Below, one piece after another: positions 1-6,467 of a DNA stretch of 9,199 nt. A model generated the notes under the pieces. That model was not told the DNA's origin, searched no databases, and saw nothing but the letters and a program-made list of their open reading frames with translations. This DNA comes from Candidatus Omnitrophota bacterium (GTDB lineage: Bacteria > Omnitrophota > Gorgyraeia > Gygaellales > Profunditerraquicolaceae): assembly GCA_029563245.1 (NCBI GenBank), contig JAKQSG010000088.1, positions 1 through 9,199 on the forward strand. The letters are read 5' to 3'. Both the position numbers and the translations under genes were made by a program. Within the stretch, counting starts at the first letter, position 1. The number at the start of each line of letters is the position of its first letter.

Positions 1-857
1 TTAGGCTCTAATATTCCGGCTGTATCCACAACCCTAATTGGTATCCCGCCAATATCGATTATCTCTTCTATGGTATCCCTGGTAGTCCCGGGAATAGACG
101 TAACTATGGAACGCTCTTTCTTAACCATGGCGTTTAAAAGCGAGGACTTGCCTACATTAGGCTTTCCGCAGATAACTAAATGTACCCCCTCGCGTAAAAC
201 TCTCCCCAGTCTAGAATCATCTAAGAGGCCCCTTAATAATGAACTAACCCTTATATTCATATCGTTTATTTTCTTAAAATCTGAGGAGATATCCTCTTCT
301 TCGGGAAAATCAATGGCTGCCTCTAATCGACTAAGCATATCTATGAGTATTCTTCTGCAGGTATTAAGCCTTTCAGAGAGGCCCCCTTTTAACTGGCTAA
401 TCCCGATTTTCAAAGCAGAGTCTGTCTTAGCTCGGATTATATCCAAGACTGCTTCTGCCTGTGCCAAATCAATCCTGCCGCTTAAAAACGCACGCCTGGT
501 AAACTCACCCGGCTCAGCCATCCTAACGCCACATTTTAAAACTACCTCTAGCGTATCGCGCAAAGCCACAATACCGCTATGACAATTTATCTCAACCGTA
601 TCCTCCCTAGTATAAGATTTGGGTGCCAACATGACAGCCAAGATTACCTCATCTATAACCCTATCTTTATCTTTGACTACCCCATAATGGATAGTATGAG
701 TCTTAAAACTTGACGGCTTTAATCCTTTGGGTGAAATAAATATTTTATCTGCGACCTTAAGCGCATCCTTCCCGCTTATACGCACAATCCCGATTCCCCC
801 CTCTCCTACCGGAGTAGAAATCGCTGCAATTGTATCAGTTAAATTTAGCTCTGCCAT
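1..857 (-). CDS. mnmE: tRNA modification GTPase MnmE (TrmE), C-terminus cut by window edge
   Basis: MnmE works with MnmG to install the 5-carboxymethylaminomethyl (or aminomethyl) group on wobble U34 of certain tRNAs, using 5,10-methylene-tetrahydrofolate, in the cytoplasm. The first 285 residues are present; the family is usually about 450-460, so roughly the last third lies beyond base 1. Visible are the N-terminal folate-binding domain (about 1-120, opening with TPVGEGGIGIVRISG at 15-29), the conserved helical-domain signature EFTRRAFLSGRIDLAQAEA (118-136), and the inserted G domain: P-loop GKPNVGKSS (231-239), G2 loop PGTTRD (256-261) and G3 DTAG (278-281). The NKxD motif and the C-terminal Cys motif are outside. 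The ATG at 857 is preceded by AGGTGAG seven bases upstream. The gene overlaps the end of folC by 23 bases, implying translational coupling. Identification is secure; nothing looks abnormal in the visible part. Confidence 0.97.
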   Translation of the reverse strand, partial: MAELNLTDTIAAISTPVGEGGIGIVRISGKDALKVADKIFISPKGLKPSSFKTHTIHYGVVKDKDRVIDEVILAVMLAPKSYTREDTVEINCHSGIVALRDTLEVVLKCGVRMAEPGEFTRRAFLSGRIDLAQAEAVLDIIRAKTDSALKIGISQLKGGLSERLNTCRRILIDMLSRLEAAIDFPEEEDISSDFKKINDMNIRVSSLLRGLLDDSRLGRVLREGVHLVICGKPNVGKSSLLNAMVKKERSIVTSIPGTTRDTIEEIIDIGGIPIRVVDTAGILEP

Positions 858-2106
858 ATTTATACTCACCTACAACAAATAAAGAACCGGTTACTAAAAT
901 CAGGTCATCCTTTCCTGCCAGTCGCATACTTAAGGCCTTAGCCTCATTCACCCTAGGGGCGATATAACTCTCCTTATTCTTAAAAAACTTTGCTAGAATC
1001 TCAGGGTTAAGCCCCCTGGGGCTATCTGCTTTAGTTAATATTACCTTATCTGCCAAAGAATGCAATTGAGAACATACCCCCTTAATATCTTTGTCTTTTG
1101 AGATGCCTAATACCAGAATAAGTTTTTTGTATCTAAACCTATCCTTCACAGCACGTTTTATGGCTCTGGCAGAAGAGACATTCTGTGCCCCGTCTATAAT
1201 AATCTGCGGCTGTTTTCCCAGCACCTCACACCTCCCCGGCCAAACAGCGCTAAAAAGCCCCTTATTTATACAACTATCAGGTATGTAAATTCCGCAAGCC
1301 CTTAGGGCTAAAATCGCCATTTTAGCCACATTTGCATTAATTAACTGGTGGGCTCCGCATAATTTTATTTTAAGCTTTTGGTATTTATTCGGGCTTAAAA
1401 ATTTAACCCCTAAACCTGAGCATCTTTTACGGATAACCCCTATTACCTCTTTCCCCTGCGGCGCGCTGATAACGGCTTTTTCCCTGCCCTTGATAATTCC
1501 GGCTTTTTCAAAAGCTATTTTTTTTAATGACTTGCCGAGTTTATCCGTATGCTCGTAGCTTATCGGAGTAATAACAGAGACAAGCGCGGAGACCGCATTG
1601 GTAGCATCCAACCTGCCCCCTAAGCCGGTCTCTAATACAGCAAAGTCAACCTTCTTTTCTCGGAAATAAGCTATAGCTAGAGCCGTATAAACTTCAAATA
1701 AAGTTAGCCTTCCATATAATGAAGAGCGGTTATATTCTTCTATAAAAGGCTTAAGCTTCTTAAGGGTCCTCTTTAGTTGAGACCTGGAGATCATCCCCTC
1801 AAATTCATCTTGCCTTTTACCCGGCATAATGCGGATCCTTTCCCTGAAGTCTGCCAGGTGCGGCGACGTATAAAGCCCTACCTTGAATCCGGATGCCTTT
1901 AATATATAAGCAATGAAAGCACAGGTTGATCCCTTGCCCTTAGTCCCGGCAACATGTATAAACCGGATACCTTTTTGCGGGTTACCTAATAACCTCAGAA
2001 AACCTTTTATGCGTTTAAGCCCCAACTGGTCTTTATACCGATAGGAATGGATCTTCTCGTAGTTAATAAATGATTCCAGATATTTACTTGCTTGAAGGTA
2101 GGTCAT
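835..2106 (-). CDS. folC: Bifunctional folylpolyglutamate synthase / dihydrofolate synthase FolC
   Basis: FolC is a Mur-ligase-fold ATP-dependent ligase that adds glutamate to dihydropteroate and/or to tetrahydrofolates, making folates that stay in the cell. From the ATG at 2106 it is 423 residues, normal for the family. In this numbering the P-loop GTKGKGS is at 54-60, the YTSPHL loop at 79-84, ETGLGGRLDATN at 159-170, the EKAGIIK segment with the usually carbamylated-lysine region at about 200-206, and the C-terminal TGSLFVVGE at 406-414. The usual DGAHN motif of the C-terminal domain reads DGAQN here (305-309), a His-to-Gln change. A GTG at 2115 would add three residues, but AAGAG overlaps it and sits eight bases before the ATG, and the ATG gives the typical start MTYLQASKYL. 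The gene follows purH by 18 bases and overlaps mnmE. Whether it has one or both activities cannot be told from sequence alone. Confidence 0.95.
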   Translation of the reverse strand: MTYLQASKYLESFINYEKIHSYRYKDQLGLKRIKGFLRLLGNPQKGIRFIHVAGTKGKGSTCAFIAYILKASGFKVGLYTSPHLADFRERIRIMPGKRQDEFEGMISRSQLKRTLKKLKPFIEEYNRSSLYGRLTLFEVYTALAIAYFREKKVDFAVLETGLGGRLDATNAVSALVSVITPISYEHTDKLGKSLKKIAFEKAGIIKGREKAVISAPQGKEVIGVIRKRCSGLGVKFLSPNKYQKLKIKLCGAHQLINANVAKMAILALRACGIYIPDSCINKGLFSAVWPGRCEVLGKQPQIIIDGAQNVSSARAIKRAVKDRFRYKKLILVLGISKDKDIKGVCSQLHSLADKVILTKADSPRGLNPEILAKFFKNKESYIAPRVNEAKALSMRLAGKDDLILVTGSLFVVGEYKYGRAKFN

Positions 2107-2114
2107 TACCTGCA

Positions 2115-2119
2115 CTCTT
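2115..2119 (-). promoter_or_regulatory. Weak Shine-Dalgarno deciding the folC start
   Basis: The minus strand reads AAGAG here, eight bases before the ATG at 2106. It overlaps the alternative GTG codon at 2115, which would be left without a usable ribosome site. The match is weak, so folC translation probably depends on ribosomes finishing purH just upstream. Confidence 0.5.
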
Positions 2120-2124
2120 AAGGA

Positions 2125-3681
2125 TTAGTGCCTGAAATGCCTGATAGAGGTTGTAACCATAGCAATTTTATATTTATTGCAGGCGTTAATTATATCCCTA
2201 TCGGCGATTGAGCCGCCTGGCTGGATAATAGAGCGTACCCCGGCCTTATGCGCCCATAAAATTGCATCCGGTTTTGGGAAAAAAGCATCCGAAGCCAGGC
2301 AAGAACCCTTGCTCGAAAGTCCGGCCTTCTTCTTAGCGATCATCACCGAATCTACCCTTGACATCTGCCCTGCGCCTATTCCTAAGGTCTTAGAGCCCTT
2401 TGTTAAAACAATAGCATTGGACTTAACATGCTTAGCTACTATCCATCCAAAAATTAAACTCTTCATTTCTTTCTTGGAAGGCCTTTTGTTGGTAACTACT
2501 TTCAGGTTTTTTAAATCTAAGCCGGATAGATCCTTATCCTGCAAGAGCAAACCACCGTTTATCCGCTTGAAATCCATACCTTCAATTACCCCTGGATAAT
2601 CTGACTTTAAAATACGTAAATTCTTTTTTTCTTTAAACAGAGCGAGTGCCTGCAGGTTAAAATCAGGAGCAATGATACACTCCAGGAATCCGCTTTTTAA
2701 TATTGCCCGAGCTGTTGCCATATCCAGCTTGCGGTTTAAAGCCACGATGCCTCCGAATGCCGAAAGCTTATCGCACTTCCAGGCATTTAAATAAGCCCTG
2801 GATAAAACTTTATCCTCTGCAACCCCGCAAGGATTATTATGTTTCACAATAGCTGCGGCCGGTGATTTAAATTCTCTTACCAGCTCAAGCGCGGAATTAA
2901 GATCTAAGATATTATTAAATGATAGGGCCTTGCCCTGAATCTGCCTTAAACCGGCTATCCCGCCGCATTCGCATTTGTTTTTATATAAAGCAGCCTCTTG
3001 GTGGGGATTCTCTCCGTAGCGTAAGTCCTGAACTTTCTGGAAGCTTAAAGTCAATTCCTTCGGAAATCTCGGTAATTTATTTACAATATTAAAATACCCG
3101 CTAAGGTAACTATGCACCATTCTATCATATTCGCCTGTAAGGGCATAAGCCTCCACCGCCAACTCCGCCATAAAACCTCCCGGGAGGAAACCCTTATTCT
3201 TCCTTAATTCTTCAGCAATACGGGGGTACCTTGCAGGATTACAGACTACCGCCACAAAACGATGGTTTTTTGCCGCGGAGCGAAGCATTGCCGGCCCTCC
3301 GATATCTATATTCTCAATGGCCTCTGCTATCGTTACATCAGGCTTAAGAATAGTCTGCTCAAAAGGATAAAGGTTAACAACCACCAAATCAATAAGCCCG
3401 ATGGAGTTGTCTTTAATAACACGCATATGTTCCCGGTTATCTCTTAAGGCTAAGATTCCTCCATGGATATGAGGATGGAGGGTCTTCACCCTCCCTCCCA
3501 GCATCTCGGGAAAACCCGTGAAGTCGCTGACCTCTTTAACCGGAATATTATTTTCTCGCAAAAGCTGCGCAGTGCCTCCGGTAGAAATAATCTCTACCCC
3601 TAAAATGTTTAATTCTTTTGCTAAATCTAAAACTCCGGTTTTGTCTGAAACGCTGATAAGCGCACGCCTGATCTTAACCAT
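2125..3681 (-). CDS. purH: Bifunctional AICAR transformylase / IMP cyclohydrolase PurH
   Basis: PurH carries out the last two steps of de novo purine synthesis: formylation of AICAR with 10-formyl-tetrahydrofolate to FAICAR, then ring closure to IMP. The 518-residue protein is full length. The N-terminal MGS-like cyclohydrolase domain (about 1-145) shows VSDKTG (11-16), STGGT (33-37), GRVKTLHPHIHGG (63-75) and DIGGPAMLRSAAKN (126-139). The transformylase part (about 200-518) shows RYGENPHQ (221-228), the catalytic Lys-His pair in KHNNPCG (280-286), GIGAGQMSRVDS (434-445), SDAFFPKPD (464-472), QPGGS (487-491) and the terminal RHFRH. All expected catalytic motifs are present. The ATG at 3681 has a GGAGG eight bases upstream. 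It follows the YchF-like gene by 17 bases and leads into folC, which makes polyglutamylated forms of its folate cofactor. Confidence 0.98.
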   Translation of the reverse strand: MVKIRRALISVSDKTGVLDLAKELNILGVEIISTGGTAQLLRENNIPVKEVSDFTGFPEMLGGRVKTLHPHIHGGILALRDNREHMRVIKDNSIGLIDLVVVNLYPFEQTILKPDVTIAEAIENIDIGGPAMLRSAAKNHRFVAVVCNPARYPRIAEELRKNKGFLPGGFMAELAVEAYALTGEYDRMVHSYLSGYFNIVNKLPRFPKELTLSFQKVQDLRYGENPHQEAALYKNKCECGGIAGLRQIQGKALSFNNILDLNSALELVREFKSPAAAIVKHNNPCGVAEDKVLSRAYLNAWKCDKLSAFGGIVALNRKLDMATARAILKSGFLECIIAPDFNLQALALFKEKKNLRILKSDYPGVIEGMDFKRINGGLLLQDKDLSGLDLKNLKVVTNKRPSKKEMKSLIFGWIVAKHVKSNAIVLTKGSKTLGIGAGQMSRVDSVMIAKKKAGLSSKGSCLASDAFFPKPDAILWAHKAGVRSIIQPGGSIADRDIINACNKYKIAMVTTSIRHFRH

Positions 3682-3698
3682 CCTAGAAACCTCCGAAA

Positions 3699-4400
3699 TT
3701 ATTTATTAAACCTGAAATTAGCTAAATCACAATCCTGCATAATATAATCCTTCTGCTCAAGCCTCAGCTTTCCTGCCTGCTTTGCGAGAATCTCTCCCCC
3801 GCACTGCACAAAATCATTAAAGCTGATTATCTCGGCACGGATAAAACCTTTTTGTATATCTGAATGTATCGCCCCGGAGGCCTCCCAGGCACTGGCACCT
3901 TTTCTTATTAACCAGGCTCTGGTTTCTTTCTCTCCGGTAGTAAAAAAACTTATAAAGCCACTTTCCCTGAATGCTTTGAAAATAATTTTTCCCTGGTCTG
4001 CCAGTTCCCCCTCCCCGGCTAAAACAACTGGTTTGGTTGTAATCAGGCCGTAACCGGAAATTACCTTTTTTTCATCTTCGTCTAAAGGAACCCCCGAAAG
4101 AAATTCTTCTTTTTCCAGGGCTTCTTTAAACCTGTTCAATACCTTCCCTTCAATCTCATCGGTAACTTTCGGCAGACGGTTTTCTATAAATTCAAGGTCG
4201 GATAAAATTAAATCCATACGTGAATCAGAGGCTGCCAGGACAACATCCGCATCCAATATTTCACTATTGCCTATCAGATCTGCCTGGATATAAACCTTTT
4301 TCTTAGACTTAGTAATTTTATCAACCTGGTCTAAACGCTCGTCTTTAATATTATGCTTACCCTGTGATAATGCGGGCAGGGAAAATAAACCAATCTTCAT
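3699..4400 (-). CDS. YchF-related protein lacking a functional GTPase domain (TGS/DUF933-type C-terminus)
   Basis: From the ATG at 4400 this is 233 residues, against about 360 for YchF, the Obg-family ribosome-associated nucleotide hydrolase. The C-terminal part (about 150-233) is an almost unchanged YchF TGS-like domain: TRAWLIRKG (160-168), KGFIRAEIISF (184-194), QCGGE (199-203), GKLRLEQKDYI (210-220) and the final FRFNK. The N-terminus still looks like a shrunken YchF: MKIGLFSLP aligns with the MKIGIVGLP start, DERLD follows after about 15 residues instead of about 40, and a helical-domain remnant includes DLEFIENRL. The P-loop GKS is replaced by LSQGKH, the DIAG G3 motif is gone, and the NVDE specificity motif reads GEGE. 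I infer it cannot hydrolyse nucleotides but may still bind ribosome or RNA. It is coupled to the EF-G-like gene upstream. The frame is intact, so a pseudogene is unlikely. Function is not established. Confidence 0.85.
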   Translation of the reverse strand: MKIGLFSLPALSQGKHNIKDERLDQVDKITKSKKKVYIQADLIGNSEILDADVVLAASDSRMDLILSDLEFIENRLPKVTDEIEGKVLNRFKEALEKEEFLSGVPLDEDEKKVISGYGLITTKPVVLAGEGELADQGKIIFKAFRESGFISFFTTGEKETRAWLIRKGASAWEASGAIHSDIQKGFIRAEIISFNDFVQCGGEILAKQAGKLRLEQKDYIMQDCDLANFRFNK

Positions 4401-4405
4401 AATGA

Positions 4406-6358
4406 TCACTCTTCCTGTTTCTTCGCGGATTGATAATGGTTAATAATGGGCGCGGATACTTTATGGGGGACATCTTCATAATGAGAGAAATGCATTATAT
4501 AGACTCCTCTTCCGGCGGTTATGGAACGTAAATCATTTGCATACTTGAACATTTCGGATAACGGCACCTGGGCCTTGACTATTTGCTGCTTACCCTTAAC
4601 TTCCATTCCCATAATCCTGCCGCGGCGGGAATTTATATCTCCTGATATAGCACCCAGAAATTCCTCCGGGATATAAACTTCTACATCCATTACGGGTTCT
4701 AACAAAACCGGAGCAGCTTCCATTACGGCCTTTCTCAGAGCCATTGCCCCGGCAATCTGAAAAGCCATATCAGAAGAGTCGACCTCATGGTAGGAACCGT
4801 CTACCAACGTAATCCTGATATCCTCTATAGGATAACCTGCTACCGCGCCCTCTAAAGCGGCCTGGCGTACTCCTTTTTCAACTGAAGGAATAAAATTCCT
4901 CGGGATAGCCCCTCCGAATATTTTATCCACAAACTCTAATCCGCTCCCTCTAGGCAAAGGCGCAACCTCAATCCAACAATCTCCATATTGCCCTCTACCT
5001 CCGGACTGCCTTTTGAATTTCCCCTGCACCTTTGCACCCTTGGTAATAGTTTCTTTATAAGAAACTTTAGGGGTGCCCAGCTCTACAGAAACATTAAATC
5101 TTTTTTTAAGCCGGCCTACCATTACCGCCAGATGCAGATCTCCCAAGCCTGATATAATTAGCTCTTTTGTCTGGGGGTCGTGGGTGACCTTAAATGTAGA
5201 ATCTTCAGCTGCCAGCTTATGCAAGGCGTCTGAAATCTTTTCTTCATCTTCCCGGGACTTTGGTTTTACCGAAGCAGAAATAGCTACTTCGGGGAAAAGA
5301 AGCGGTTCAAACAAAAATTGGTCCTTTTCCTGACATATTGAATCTGAGACCCGGGTATCCTTAAGCTTGGCAAGCGCTATAATGTCACCGCAAGAAGCAA
5401 CATCCACATTCCTCTGCTCCTTGCCCTGAAGTATATGGATCTGGCCTATCCTCTCTTTTGTTTTACGACTTGAATTATAAATACTGCTGTTGGAGGCAAT
5501 GGTTCCGGAAAAAACGCGCATAAGACTTAGCTGCCCCACGTAAGGATCTGAAATGTTCTTGAAAACAAAAGCAGAGAAGGGAGCATCATCTTTAAAGATT
5601 ATTTCCTTTTTTTCTTCAGTCTTCAAAGGATCAGACGCCATAAGAGTACCCCTCCGTGAAGGATCCGGCAGATACTGCACTATATCTTCTAATAGATCCT
5701 TGATACCTTTGTCCGTCAAAGCTGAACCTACGATTACCGGGAAAAGCTTACGCCTTTTCACCGCCAAAGAGAGCCCGCCCTTAATCTCCTCTACCGAAAG
5801 CCTTAAAACAGCAAGGTACTTCTCCAGCAGGCTATCATCGCTTTCAGCAATGGCCTCCATTAACACCGGATCTTCAAGAGATTCAATAATAACGCAACTT
5901 TTTGATAAACTCGATTTTAAATCTGCGAGCACAGCATTAACGTTTACCCCTTCCTTGTCTGTTTTATTGATAAAAATCATACAGGGAAGCCCTGCCTCTT
6001 CAAGCATCTGCCAGGCCTTTTCTGTGCCTACCTGCACCCCGCTTAAGGCATCCACTACTATAATAGCGCTATCCACTGCCCGTAAGCCGCAGATAATCTC
6101 ACCGCTAAAATCAGCATATCCAGGGGCATCAATAATCTGTATGCGCTGTCCTTGATAATCGCAAAACAAAAGGCTTAAATTTATTGAATTATTTCTTTCT
6201 ATTTCATCAAAACTATAATCACTTACAGTGGTGCCATCTTCAATTTTTCCTTTACGCGTAGTAGCATTACAATAATAGAGGAGGCTTTCGGCGAGCGTTG
6301 TTTTACCGGATTGGGCATGCCCTAAGAGGATAAAATTACGCTTTTTGTTTACATCCAT
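4406..6358 (-). CDS. EF-G-like translational GTPase (EF-G-2 subfamily)
   Basis: A complete 650-residue member of the EF-G family with all five domains, slightly shorter than canonical EF-G (about 690-700). Motifs in the G domain are the P-loop GHAQSGKTT (13-21), G3 DAPGYADF (77-84), G4 NKTD (131-134) and a G5-like GSAL (211-214). Domain II spans about 260-360, domain III about 360-435 (ISGLGDLHL at 402-410), domain IV about 436-550 (SGGRGQYGD at 452-460; GSYHEVDSSDMAFQIA at 521-536), and domain V about 551-640 (VYIPEEFLGAISGDINSRRG at 561-580). DAPGY instead of DTPGH, and a switch I reading RNNSI where canonical EF-G has RGITI, place it with EF-G-2-like paralogues such as that of Thermus, not the main elongation factor. 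It should bind GTP and the ribosome; its exact role in this subfamily is unsettled. The start at 6358 has AAGGAGTG seven bases upstream and a strong promoter before it. Confidence 0.93.
   Translation of the reverse strand: MDVNKKRNFILLGHAQSGKTTLAESLLYYCNATTRKGKIEDGTTVSDYSFDEIERNNSINLSLLFCDYQGQRIQIIDAPGYADFSGEIICGLRAVDSAIIVVDALSGVQVGTEKAWQMLEEAGLPCMIFINKTDKEGVNVNAVLADLKSSLSKSCVIIESLEDPVLMEAIAESDDSLLEKYLAVLRLSVEEIKGGLSLAVKRRKLFPVIVGSALTDKGIKDLLEDIVQYLPDPSRRGTLMASDPLKTEEKKEIIFKDDAPFSAFVFKNISDPYVGQLSLMRVFSGTIASNSSIYNSSRKTKERIGQIHILQGKEQRNVDVASCGDIIALAKLKDTRVSDSICQEKDQFLFEPLLFPEVAISASVKPKSREDEEKISDALHKLAAEDSTFKVTHDPQTKELIISGLGDLHLAVMVGRLKKRFNVSVELGTPKVSYKETITKGAKVQGKFKRQSGGRGQYGDCWIEVAPLPRGSGLEFVDKIFGGAIPRNFIPSVEKGVRQAALEGAVAGYPIEDIRITLVDGSYHEVDSSDMAFQIAGAMALRKAVMEAAPVLLEPVMDVEVYIPEEFLGAISGDINSRRGRIMGMEVKGKQQIVKAQVPLSEMFKYANDLRSITAGRGVYIMHFSHYEDVPHKVSAPIINHYQSAKKQEE
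4409..4416 (-). promoter_or_regulatory. Shine-Dalgarno deciding the start of the YchF-like gene
   Basis: The minus strand reads AGGAAGAG eight bases upstream of the ATG at 4400. A GTG at 4409 would extend the protein by three residues but overlaps this site and has only a two-base spacing to AGGAA. The ATG also gives the YchF-like start MKIGLF. The site lies inside the end of the EF-G-like gene, whose stop codon is at 4406-4408, so the two genes are probably translationally coupled. Confidence 0.65.
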
Positions 6359-6365
6359 AGCTTTT

Positions 6366-6373
6366 CACTCCTT
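6366..6373 (-). promoter_or_regulatory. Strong Shine-Dalgarno of the EF-G-like gene
   Basis: The minus strand reads AAGGAGTG seven bases before the ATG at 6358. It is one of the best ribosome sites in the window, together with the GGAGG before purH, and suits the first gene of a transcription unit that is not coupled to an upstream reading frame. Confidence 0.75.
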
Positions 6374-6422
6374 ATATAAAAAGTTAAAGATGATGGATGG
6401 AATTAAAATGTAATAATTTAAA

Positions 6423-6451
6423 ATTATATACCGTCAAAATGGCTAGGTCAA
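6423..6451 (-). promoter_or_regulatory. Near-consensus sigma70-type promoter of the left operon
   Basis: On the minus strand a -35 box TTGACC (6446-6451) is followed by a 17-base spacer and a perfect -10 box TATAAT (6423-6428). The expected start of transcription is near 6416, giving a leader of about 58 bases before the EF-G-like ATG at 6358. The leader is A/T-rich and shows no obvious hairpin or riboswitch. The promoter starts only 16 bases past the kamA stop, and I see no G/C-rich stem with a U-run between them. Some read-through from the kamA unit is therefore possible. It is the only convincing promoter in the window. Confidence 0.75.
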
Positions 6452-6467
6452 GAGGTAAAACTAACAA

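Noticed and set aside
70..582. 170-codon plus-strand open frame
   Set aside because: It lies entirely antisense to mnmE, whose conserved motifs fix the coding strand; its translation matches no family I recognise and looks like an antisense shadow.
2177..2599. 140-codon plus-strand open frame
   Set aside because: Antisense to the conserved C-terminal transformylase part of purH; no independent evidence for coding.
3699..4400. Reading the YchF-like gene as a decaying pseudogene
   Set aside because: The frame is intact, the ribosome site is good, the start fits the family and the C-terminal domain is highly conserved, which argues for a functional reduced protein.
5553..6155. 200-codon plus-strand open frame
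   Set aside because: It is antisense to the G domain and domain II of the EF-G-like gene, is Ser/Thr-rich and has no recognisable motifs: a shadow frame.
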